A stretch of 8,774 bases of DNA, taken from NCBI GenBank assembly GCA_030841765.1, contig JAUUSS010000093.1, forward strand, positions 1 through 8,774. The letters are read 5' to 3'. The notes beneath the pieces are model-generated. The model searched no databases and was not told where the DNA came from. It saw only the letters and a list, made by a program, of their open reading frames with translations. The position numbers were made by a program, and so were the translations under genes. Below, one piece after another: positions 1-6,504 of the stretch. This DNA comes from Collinsella aerofaciens. GTDB lineage: Bacteria; Actinomycetota; Coriobacteriia; Coriobacteriales; Coriobacteriaceae. The first letter of the stretch is position 1, and each line of letters begins with the position of its first letter.

Positions 1-55
1 GAGCGTCCGGCTGATAACCGGGAGGTCACAAGTTCGAATCTTGTCAGGTCCACCA
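1..55 (+). tRNA. tRNA-Ile (GAT), 5' end cut off by the window
   Basis: The 55 bases are identical to bases 225-279 of the complete tRNA-Ile further on. They contain the end of the D arm, the anticodon arm with GAT at 13-15, the variable and T arms, the 3' acceptor strand and an encoded CCA ending at 55. About 22 bases of the 5' end lie outside the window. It would charge isoleucine and read ATC/ATT codons. A second identical copy after a tRNA-Ala suggests a tandem duplication inside a tRNA cluster. Confidence 0.95.
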
Positions 56-67
56 CTTTCTTTCGCA

Positions 68-110
68 ATAAACACCCCAGCGAGAGCCGAGTCGCCGCTG
101 GGGTGTTTAT
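68..110 (+). terminator. Hairpin between tRNA-Ile and tRNA-Ala, terminator-like
   Basis: A perfect 15-bp stem (68-82 with 96-110) encloses a 13-nt loop. The arms start and end A/T-rich, so the 3' arm finishes in TGTTTAT, but the U-tract is short and broken. Only 12 nt separate the hairpin from tRNA-Ala, too little for a new promoter. It may therefore be a leaky terminator or a processing element within the cluster rather than its end. Confidence 0.65.
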
Positions 111-122
111 TACTGTCTCCGT

Positions 123-198
123 GGGGGTTTAGCTCAGCTGGGAGAGCGCGGGCTTTGCAAGCCTGAGGTCAGGGGTTCGATCCCCCTAACCTCCACCA
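123..198 (+). tRNA. tRNA-Ala (TGC)
   Basis: This is a complete 76-nt cloverleaf with an encoded CCA. The acceptor strands GGGGGTT and AACCTCC pair with a G-U at the third pair, which is the classic alanine identity element. The anticodon TGC is at 156-158 and the T loop is TTCGATC. It is followed after 4 nt by tRNA-Ile. Ala/Ile pairs often sit in rRNA spacers, but no rRNA sequence is visible here. Confidence 0.97.
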
Positions 199-202
199 TG
201 AT

Positions 203-279
203 GGACCTGTAGCTCAGTTGGTTAGAGCGTCCGGCTGATAACCGGGAGGTCACAAGTTCGAATCTTGTCAGGTCCACCA
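203..279 (+). tRNA. tRNA-Ile (GAT)
   Basis: This is a complete 77-nt cloverleaf. The acceptor pair is GGACCTG/CAGGTCC, the anticodon GAT is at 237-239, the discriminator is A276 and CCA is encoded at 277-279. Its last 55 nt are identical to the partial tRNA at the window start. It is the last gene of the cluster and is followed by a strong terminator. Confidence 0.97.
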
Positions 280-290
280 TCAAAACTGTT

Positions 291-324
291 AAAAGCCTCG
301 GGGCAATTGCCTCGAGGCTTTTTT
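291..324 (+). terminator. Rho-independent terminator of the tRNA cluster
   Basis: The stem AAAAGCCTCG (291-300) pairs with CGAGGCTTTT (313-322). It is extended by a G-U pair and GGC/GCC around an AATT loop. A run of six T follows at 319-324. It lies 11 nt after tRNA-Ile, so it ends that transcript. Confidence 0.9.
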
Positions 325-335
325 CTTAGCCACAG

Positions 336-374
336 AAGGTAGTCAAAAAAGCTCTGTCCCAAATTAACTACTTT
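336..374. repeat. Imperfect inverted repeat in the intergenic region
   Basis: Bases 336-343 pair with 367-374 (8 bp, one G-U) around a 23-nt interior holding an A-run and the word CTGTCCC. It lies between the tRNA terminator and the promoter region of the DUF151 gene. No gene is associated with it. It could be a dispersed repeat or chance; one copy cannot decide. Confidence 0.3.
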
Positions 375-378
375 GATT

Positions 379-408
379 TTGTGTGCTACGCGAAAGTTTG
401 GGTAGTAT
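379..408 (+). promoter_or_regulatory. Possible sigma-70-type promoter for the DUF151 gene cluster
   Basis: TTGTGT at 379-384 and TAGTAT at 403-408 are separated by 18 nt in a locally AT-rich stretch. This predicts a start near 415 and a leader of about 50 nt containing the 418-436 palindrome. The match to consensus is only moderate. Confidence 0.3.
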
Positions 409-417
409 AGCTATTCA

Positions 418-436
418 ACGCGGCGGGCCGCCGCGT
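418..436. promoter_or_regulatory. GC-rich palindrome in the DUF151 gene leader
   Basis: Nine bases on each side (418-426 and 428-436) are perfect complements around a single central G427. It lies just after the predicted start of transcription and 18 nt before the GGAGG ribosome site. It could be a repressor operator or a short 5'-UTR hairpin. The symmetry is clear; the role is inferred. Confidence 0.4.
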
Positions 437-464
437 GTTAACCGCTACGTACCGGAGGTGTTCC

Positions 465-965
465 ATGGTTCGTGTCGACATAGAGACCATCGTCATGGCC
501 GCCGGTCCCGTGCCATCGCTTATCGTGCTTCGCGAACGCTGCAGCAAGTCGGATTCCCCCGCGCCGCTGCGCTCCCTCTCCATCCAGACTGGCTCGTTTG
601 AGGCTGCGGCAATCAGCCGCGGCATCGACAGCGGACGCGCCGATCGCCCGATTACCCATGACCTGTTGCTCGATACTGTTGGCGCCCTGGGCGCCAAGCT
701 CGAGCGCATCGAGATCGTTCGCGCCGAGCCGCCGGTGTTCTACGCGACGATTGTCGTACTGGCCGATGGTGACGAGCGCAAGATCGATGCCCGTCCCAGT
801 GATGCCATTGCCCTTGCCGTGCGCAGCAATGCCCCCATGTTTGTGGAGGACGACATCATGAATCGCCTGGGCACTGTTTCTGCCCATACCGAGGAAGTTG
901 ACGACGAGCAGGAGTTCGAGAAGTTCGACGAGTTCGTCCATACGCTCTCGCCCGATGACTTCTAA
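465..965 (+). CDS. Bifunctional nuclease family protein (DUF151/BFN)
   Basis: The 166-residue protein belongs to the DUF151 (bifunctional nuclease) family, whose studied plant members degrade RNA and DNA; bacterial roles are poorly defined. Visible hallmarks are the N-terminal strand VRVDIETIVM, the RPITHDLLLD motif (61-70), and the family signature KIDARPSDAIALAVR (106-120), followed by the PMFVEDDIM segment. The C-terminus (143-166) is acidic. The start at 465 is chosen because GGAGG (454-458) lies 6 nt before it; an in-frame ATG ten codons upstream at 435 has no good ribosome site and falls next to the palindrome. It is the first gene of a three-gene run. No signal peptide is seen, so it should be cytoplasmic. 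The family call is firm; the substrate is unknown. Confidence 0.88.
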   Translation: MVRVDIETIVMAAGPVPSLIVLRERCSKSDSPAPLRSLSIQTGSFEAAAISRGIDSGRADRPITHDLLLDTVGALGAKLERIEIVRAEPPVFYATIVVLADGDERKIDARPSDAIALAVRSNAPMFVEDDIMNRLGTVSAHTEEVDDEQEFEKFDEFVHTLSPDDF

Positions 966-1355
966 ATGCGGGGCGGCCAGGATGCGGAGCGTTCGCTGAT
1001 GGCCGGCGGTATGTCGGCTGAGGCGGCTGCGATCGCCCACGAGGCCCAGATGCGCTCGGAGGCTTCTGAGGCGGCTCGCATTGCCTATGTGACGCAGGCC
1101 CGCACGCTCCGCGAGCGCCGCGGCTCGTTTATCAAGATGGTTGTCGTCTCCGCCCTTGTCGCGGCAATCTGCTCACGCCTTCGTGGTACAGTTGGTGCGC
1201 TTGGGTTTTCGATCTCTACGGGCCTGGTGATCTGGGGCGTGGTCGATGCAGTCATGCTGACCAGTCAGATCAAGGTGCTCGACAAGCGCGCGGCGGACAT
1301 GATGCGCACCCGCGACGCTGCCGCCAAGATCGCCGCCGAGGCACAAGAACTGTAA
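966..1355 (+). CDS. Small membrane protein of unknown function, two helices
   Basis: This is a 129-residue protein that I do not recognise. It has an Ala/Glu-rich, probably helical N-terminal part (12-50) and a basic stretch, RERRG. Two hydrophobic segments follow at about 56-72 and 75-98, then a charged helical tail rich in K, R and A (100-129). The likely topology is a helical hairpin in the membrane with both ends in the cytoplasm. The ATG at 966 directly follows the stop of the DUF151 gene (TAAATG) and has no Shine-Dalgarno, so translation would depend on coupling. An alternative ATG at 999 has GGAG at 986-989 and would give 118 residues; it may well be the true start. Tight linkage suggests co-expression with the nuclease-family gene. 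Confidence 0.65.
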   Translation: MRGGQDAERSLMAGGMSAEAAAIAHEAQMRSEASEAARIAYVTQARTLRERRGSFIKMVVVSALVAAICSRLRGTVGALGFSISTGLVIWGVVDAVMLTSQIKVLDKRAADMMRTRDAAAKIAAEAQEL

Positions 1356-1385
1356 CGACGTCAGACTCGATGGGAAGGTCTAAAG

Positions 1386-1835
1386 ATGGCACAGGATATG
1401 CAGGATGCCGGTAACGTCTCCGCCGAGCTCGACGCCATGGTGTGCGATCTGATCGGCGCGTTCTTGGACGACCTTGCCGCCGGTGAAAACCCTGGCGTGG
1501 TCGTGGCAATTGAGGATGCTGCTTCCAACCGTTATCTGGCGGCGCTCGACGAGGACGGCGAAGAGGCGTGCCTGGAGGCGGCCACCAACTTTATCTCCGA
1601 GCACAAGATGGGTCTTAAGGACGAGGGCCTGGGCCGTATCGTCCGCTATGCCATCGGCTACACCGGCTGCGTCGAGATCGATGGCGGCTACCATGACGCC
1701 CTGCTCGTGAGCTTTTTCGAGACGACGCTCGAGAGCGGTTTTTCGGCATATGTGCTGTATGAGGGCATGGGCGCCGGCGATGGTTTTATGTGGAGCGACC
1801 CTGAACCTGCAGGTGAGGAAACCCCTCTCATCTAA
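1386..1835 (+). CDS. Acidic protein of unknown function
   Basis: This is a 149-residue acidic soluble protein that I cannot assign to a family. Visible features are a helical N-terminal third, a strand-like VVVAIED segment (38-44), an acidic LDEDGEEACLEAATNF segment, a Gly/Tyr-rich middle (IGYTGCVEIDGGYHDAL, 90-106), and a C-terminal EGMGAGDGFMW before a Pro/Glu tail. No signal peptide or membrane helix is present. The ATG at 1386 has a weak GGAAGG site at 1373-1378, 7 nt upstream. It follows the membrane protein by 30 nt on the same strand, so the three genes 465-1835 are probably one transcript. A 117-nt AT-richer gap then leads to typA. Codon use looks like that of its neighbours, which supports a real gene. 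Confidence 0.75.
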   Translation: MAQDMQDAGNVSAELDAMVCDLIGAFLDDLAAGENPGVVVAIEDAASNRYLAALDEDGEEACLEAATNFISEHKMGLKDEGLGRIVRYAIGYTGCVEIDGGYHDALLVSFFETTLESGFSAYVLYEGMGAGDGFMWSDPEPAGEETPLI

Positions 1836-1952
1836 AATCGCTAAAATAAACGAGTTTTCGGTAAAAGGCTCAATATTCCCGCTGAGCGTTGTATCGCTGG
1901 GCGGGCCGCATACGCGTGCCGTTTGTATATGGATAGAAGATAGGGGAACTAC

Positions 1953-3791
<1,839 letters not shown>

Positions 3792-3818
3792 GCGCTGGAC
3801 TTTATAGCGTCTAACAAG

Positions 3819-3853
3819 AAAGGGCGTCGACCGTAATGGTCGGCGCCCTTTTT
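3819..3853 (+). terminator. Rho-independent terminator of typA
   Basis: The 14-bp stem pairs 3819-3832 (AAAGGGCGTCGACC) with 3838-3851, with one G-U pair and the 5-nt loop GTAAT. Five T at 3849-3853 follow the GC core. It lies 27 nt after the typA stop. The A-rich 5' side means it might also act weakly on minus-strand transcripts from the convergent gene. Confidence 0.92.
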
Positions 3854-3878
3854 GTGCATAGGGACTGAGCTGGTCTGC

Positions 3879-3913
3879 ACCACCACAAAGGTGCCTGGTC
3901 CCTTTGTGGTGGT
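3879..3913. repeat. Isolated perfect hairpin between convergent genes, REP-like
   Basis: Thirteen bases (3879-3891, ACCACCACAAAGG) are perfectly complementary to 3901-3913 around the 9-nt loop TGCCTGGTC. There is no T-run on either side, so it is a poor terminator. It lies between the typA terminator and the stop codon of the minus-strand gene at 3920, a usual place for dispersed palindromic repeats. It may also stabilise the 3' end of either mRNA. Confidence 0.55.
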
Positions 3914-3919
3914 TGGCGG

Positions 3920-5065
3920 CTAAGCGGTGGGGAGTCCTGGCGTGTTAGCCGGCTGCTGCGGCTTGACGCGGGCGTTGCGCCAGATGATTTGGATGATGTA
4001 ACCGAGCATAAAGACAAAGGCCACGCCGCTGATGAAGTCACCTACGAGGGGAAGCCCCGTGAGGGCGCCTGCGATTACGCCGCCCACGGCTGCCATGGCG
4101 TAGCGGTTTTGGTTGTGTCCAACCATGCGGGCGATCGCGCACCCCGCAAAGGCACTCGACATCAACGCGATGCCGATAACGCCGCACAAGAGGGTTCCGG
4201 CAAGCGACAGACCAGCGATAGAGATAATCAGCAGTAGGACGGCGGGGACGATAGCAATCGTGCCCAGAAGACCGCTCACCCACAGGGGCATGGAGCGCTG
4301 GTGGAGCATGCCGGCGGCGCTGGCGGTCGCGCGCGGAAAGATGAGCTCGAGCAGCAGAGCGACAAAGCAGGTCGAGAGTGCCGCGGCGACGATACCGCCG
4401 ATGACATCGTTAACGGTGGAAGTATCCTCGTTCTCGGTGCGGTCGATCTTGAGCGCACCGACCTCGGCTCCCGCGGCGCGCTCGGGGTCCTCGGAGACGT
4501 GCGCGTTCACGGTGCCGGTGATGTGGGCGTTCTTGCCCAGGATGAGCTTGTCGGCCCAAACCTCGACATCGCCCTTGACGGTGCCATCGATGGTCACCGT
4601 GTCGCCCGCAAGCGCTGCCGACTTGGTGGAGCCTCGCAGGGCAACCGTCTCGCCTATCGCGTAGAAACAGTTGGCGGTGCTGTCGGAATTGAGCACGACA
4701 TGCTGGCCAGCGACGGTCACGCTGCCATCAACCGTGGTCTTGGCAATGTCGATGGTGCGTGCCGCCAGACGGACGGCGCCGCCCACTGTGCAGTCACGGA
4801 TCGAGAGGGTATCGCCCGCGGCGATGATATCGCGGCCGATGGACACATCATCCAAGTTGAGGGCCTGACCTGCCCAGTACAGGTCACCTTCGACGCCGGA
4901 CGGATTGGCGTCATTGTCGGTCGCAAGTACGTTTCCTGCGGTGTCCGTGCCGGCGAACGACGCCGTGGGAAGCACGGTGATCGCCAGCGCGATGAGCGCG
5001 AATAGGATGGTGATGCGGCCCCATGCTTTACGGCGCTGGGTCAACGGGAGTTGATTGCAGGGCAT
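3920..5065 (-). CDS. Exported polymer-forming-like (bactofilin-like) membrane protein
   Basis: The 381-residue protein has a signal peptide (RRK at 11-13, hydrophobic 18-33, likely cleavage after ASFA at 38). About 55-190 is a run of short beta-strand repeats (VSIGRDIIAAGDTLSI, VDGSVTVAGQHVVL, IDGTVKGDVEVWADKLIL) that resembles the bactofilin/polymer-forming beta-solenoid. An acidic linker (191-217) follows, then about four or five hydrophobic segments (220-243, 262-290, 291-312, 323-340, 344-361) and a Pro-rich tail. The solenoid should face outside, with the C-terminus anchored in the membrane. The ATG at 5065 is chosen because AAGGA lies 6 nt before it; a longer frame to 5113 lacks a ribosome site and would hide the signal peptide. 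A role in envelope scaffolding is inferred. The upstream minus-strand gene is 106 nt away. Confidence 0.8.
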   Translation of the reverse strand: MPCNQLPLTQRRKAWGRITILFALIALAITVLPTASFAGTDTAGNVLATDNDANPSGVEGDLYWAGQALNLDDVSIGRDIIAAGDTLSIRDCTVGGAVRLAARTIDIAKTTVDGSVTVAGQHVVLNSDSTANCFYAIGETVALRGSTKSAALAGDTVTIDGTVKGDVEVWADKLILGKNAHITGTVNAHVSEDPERAAGAEVGALKIDRTENEDTSTVNDVIGGIVAAALSTCFVALLLELIFPRATASAAGMLHQRSMPLWVSGLLGTIAIVPAVLLLIISIAGLSLAGTLLCGVIGIALMSSAFAGCAIARMVGHNQNRYAMAAVGGVIAGALTGLPLVGDFISGVAFVFMLGYIIQIIWRNARVKPQQPANTPGLPTA

Positions 5066-5171
5066 AGTGAATCCTTCGTTAGATACTCGGCATATACCTA
5101 ACAGGGTACCCAACGCGTGGGCGCTCTAAAAGAACTTCTCGGTTGCATTTCGAAGGATGAGCCCGCGCTAC

Positions 5172-5861
5172 CTACTTTTTGCGATGCAAAAAGCGTGCGA
5201 TGTCATCCTCGGTGGGGCTTTTGATATCAAAGCGCAGCGACAGCCAGCGTAGTCCCATGGTCACCACGACGCAAACGACCAGTGCGACGACATTGCTGAC
5301 CAAGCCGCTCATGACAAGGCAAACATAGCTTGCCGATCCGGCGATGGCCGCGATGGCATAGAAGTTGGTGCGCTGGAAGATACCCGGCACCACACCCATA
5401 AAACCATCTCGCAGCATGCCGCCGCCCACCGCGGTAAAAAAGCCCATCATGATGCACACCGCCGGCGCAAAGCCGTAGACCAGCGCCTTGTCTGCGCCGG
5501 TTGCCGCATAAATACCCACCGAGATGATATCGAGCAGGGGAATGAGCTTTTCGGGCTTGTCGACGATTGCCGGGAAGATGTAGATGATGGCCGCGGTGGC
5601 GATGGAGAGCGGGAGAGCCATCGGTTGGTTGAGGATGTAGACGTTGCCCACCTGCAGCGTCATATCGCGCAAAAGACCGCCGCCCAGTCCACAGACCACG
5701 GCGAGCGCGACGGCGCCCACCAGGTCGAGTTTGTGCTCGCGTGCGACCAACACGCCCGAGATCGATGCCGCGACGACGGCGAACATCTCGAGCCAAAACG
5801 GGATGGCAACCATGGCATCCGAGGCGTGTGCGGTAACGATCATAGCGGCGGCAACGGGCAA
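5172..5861 (-). CDS. TRIC cation channel / UPF0126 family membrane protein
   Basis: The 229-residue protein has about seven hydrophobic segments and the two internal repeats of the TRIC/UPF0126 (YadS-like) family. These are seen as the twin signatures GLGGGLLRD (58-66) and AVGGGMLRD (144-152). Members form trimeric channels; prokaryotic ones conduct K+ and Na+, though glycine-related roles have also been proposed for relatives. The C-terminus (211-229) is polar and basic, RFLHRKK. The start is probably TTG at 5861: AAAGGA (plus 5869-5874) lies 7 nt before it, whereas the first ATG, six codons inside at 5843, has no ribosome site. The length suits the family. It is the first of two minus-strand genes. 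No clear terminator lies in the 106-nt gap to the next, so co-transcription is possible. Confidence 0.9.
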   Translation of the reverse strand: MPVAAAMIVTAHASDAMVAIPFWLEMFAVVAASISGVLVAREHKLDLVGAVALAVVCGLGGGLLRDMTLQVGNVYILNQPMALPLSIATAAIIYIFPAIVDKPEKLIPLLDIISVGIYAATGADKALVYGFAPAVCIMMGFFTAVGGGMLRDGFMGVVPGIFQRTNFYAIAAIAGSASYVCLVMSGLVSNVVALVVCVVVTMGLRWLSLRFDIKSPTEDDIARFLHRKK

Positions 5862-5868
5862 GATGGGG

Positions 5869-5874
5869 TCCTTT
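5869..5874 (-). promoter_or_regulatory. Ribosome binding site supporting a TTG start
   Basis: On the minus strand this reads AAAGGA, 7 nt upstream of the TTG at 5861-5859. It decides the start of the TRIC-family gene, because no such site precedes the in-frame ATG at 5843. Confidence 0.6.
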
Positions 5875-6039
5875 GAGTTACGGGTTTAGACAATGCCCGT
5901 ACATAGTACATGTTCGGCGCCGATTGCGACCCTATTGCTCGGCAAACGGTCGGGACTGGGTACGGTCATAGGTTCCATGTTTGGGGATCCGGGTTGATGC
6001 TGAACGCGATGGGGGCGTGGTCGAATAGGAGGGATGTCC
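5875..6039. other. Gene-free stretch upstream of the hairpin array
   Basis: The stretch between the TRIC-family gene and the tRNA-Ser genes contains no supported coding region. In its first 165 nt I see only the candidate minus-strand promoter and a GGAGGG word at 6028-6033. The word could be the 5' acceptor strand of the degraded tRNA-like element described next. Confidence 0.5.
5903..5930 (-). promoter_or_regulatory. Weak candidate promoter of the TRIC-family gene
   Basis: On the minus strand, GTCGCA (plus 5925-5930) and TACTAT (plus 5903-5908) are 16 nt apart. They predict a leader of about 35 nt. The -35 match is poor. Confidence 0.25.
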
Positions 6040-6120
6040 AAATTTTGAGCTTTGCTCAAAATTTATCCGGTCGGCTTACGCCGACCGCGCTGCGCTAAAA
6101 ACGCGCCACTGGCGCGTTTT
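6040..6120. repeat. Array of three perfect tandem hairpins
   Basis: Three hairpins follow one another almost without gaps. A: 6040-6050 pairs with 6054-6064 (11 bp, loop TTT, AT-rich). B: 6068-6075 pairs with 6080-6087 (8 bp, loop TTAC, GC-rich). C: 6098-6107 pairs with 6111-6120 (10 bp, loop ACT; AAAACGCGCC/GGCGCGTTTT). C has T-runs on both strands and could terminate either way. The stems are all different, so this is not a simple repeat. The function is unknown. Confidence 0.6.
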
Positions 6121-6141
6121 CTTTACGCTTTGCGCCCTGGC

Positions 6142-6166
6142 GGGTTCGAATCCCTCCTCCTCCGCC
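6142..6166 (+). pseudogene. 3' fragment of a tRNA-Ser (T arm to CC), relic
   Basis: These 25 nt are the exact reverse complement of plus 6231-6255, the 3' end of the tRNA-Ser(CGA) gene: the T arm with TTCGAAT, the 3' acceptor strand, the G discriminator and CC. The third base of CCA is replaced by G. No D arm or anticodon arm is found upstream. GGAGGG at 6028-6033 could pair as an acceptor, but the space between is the hairpin array. Such fragments typically mark attachment sites of integrated elements or broken tRNA copies. Confidence 0.75.
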
Positions 6167-6192
6167 GTATTTGCTTGTAAGGGACTTAAAAG

Positions 6193-6218
6193 AAAAAAGC
6201 CCCCGATCTGGGAGCTTT
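6193..6218 (-). terminator. Terminator of tRNA-Ser(CGA)
   Basis: On the minus strand, AAAGCTCCC (plus 6210-6218) pairs with GGGGGCTTT (plus 6196-6204), 9 bp with one G-U, around a 5-nt loop. A run of six T (plus 6193-6198) completes it. It begins 11 nt after the tRNA CCA. Confidence 0.9.
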
Positions 6219-6229
6219 CTCAACAAAAA

Positions 6230-6320
6230 TGGCGGAGGAGGAGGGATTCGAACCCTCGTGACCTTATACAGGCCAAACGGTTTTCGAGACCGCCGCATTC
6301 AACCACTCTGCCACCCCTCC
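6230..6320 (-). tRNA. tRNA-Ser (CGA)
   Basis: This is a 91-nt class II tRNA with the long variable arm of serine tRNAs. The acceptor GGAGGGG pairs with CTCCTCC (one G-U), the discriminator is G and CCA is encoded (TGG at plus 6230-6232). The anticodon loop CTCGAAA gives CGA at plus 6284-6286, which reads TCG codons. It lies 9 nt after the terminator-like hairpin of the upstream tRNA-Ser, with no space for its own promoter, so it is probably made by read-through. Confidence 0.96.
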
Positions 6321-6329
6321 GCGTGGGGT

Positions 6330-6360
6330 AAAAACAAAGCAGGCTCGAAGGCCTGCTTTG
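6330..6360 (-). terminator. Terminator-like hairpin between the two tRNA-Ser genes
   Basis: On the minus strand, CAAAGCAGGC (plus 6351-6360) pairs perfectly with GCCTGCTTTG (plus 6335-6344) around the 6-nt loop CTTCGA. A run of five T follows (plus 6330-6334). By form it is a good intrinsic terminator. However, the next tRNA begins only 9 nt later, so it must be leaky or act in processing. Confidence 0.85.
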
Positions 6361-6368
6361 GAATTAAC

Positions 6369-6459
6369 TGGCGGAGAGTCAGGGATTTGAACCCTGGAGA
6401 CGCTTTTGACGCCTACACGATTTCCAATCGTGCTCCTTCGGCCACTCGGACAACTCTCC
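6369..6459 (-). tRNA. tRNA-Ser (GGA)
   Basis: This is a 91-nt class II tRNA with a long variable arm (GGCGTCAAAAGCGTC region), acceptor strands GGAGAGT/ACTCTCC, a G discriminator and encoded CCA. The anticodon loop TTGGAAA gives GGA at plus 6423-6425, which reads TCC and TCT. A strong promoter ends about 17 nt upstream. It is the first gene of a two-tRNA unit on the minus strand. Confidence 0.97.
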
Positions 6460-6475
6460 GTTAAATGCGAAAGTC

Positions 6476-6504
6476 AGTATACACGAGGAATCGCAAAGTG
6501 CAAA
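6476..6504 (-). promoter_or_regulatory. Promoter of the tRNA-Ser pair
   Basis: On the minus strand, TTTGCA (plus 6499-6504) and TATACT (plus 6476-6481) are 17 nt apart, close to the sigma-70-type consensus. The predicted start is near plus 6469, leaving a leader of about 10 nt before tRNA-Ser(GGA), as is usual for tRNA genes. Confidence 0.75.

Noticed and set aside
1..324. Part of an rRNA operon spacer
   Set aside because: Ala and Ile tRNAs suggest it, but no 16S or 23S sequence is visible and the cluster ends in a terminator before a protein gene.
4301..5005. A 234-codon plus-strand open frame opposite the bactofilin-like gene
   Set aside because: The minus-strand frame has a signal peptide, repeats, membrane helices and a ribosome site; the plus-strand frame has none of these.
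5099..5124. GGGTACCC and ACGCGT palindromes upstream of the bactofilin-like gene as an operator
   Set aside because: They are 8-bp and 6-bp palindromes, common by chance in GC-rich DNA, and no promoter could be aligned with them.
6028..6166. A functional intron-containing tRNA-Ser
   Set aside because: No anticodon arm or exon junctions can be found, the T stem has a mismatch and the last base of CCA is wrong.
6171..6464. Open frame through the two tRNA-Ser genes on the plus strand
   Set aside because: It reads antisense through two clear tRNA genes and their terminators, and the translation is only the by-product of tRNA sequence.
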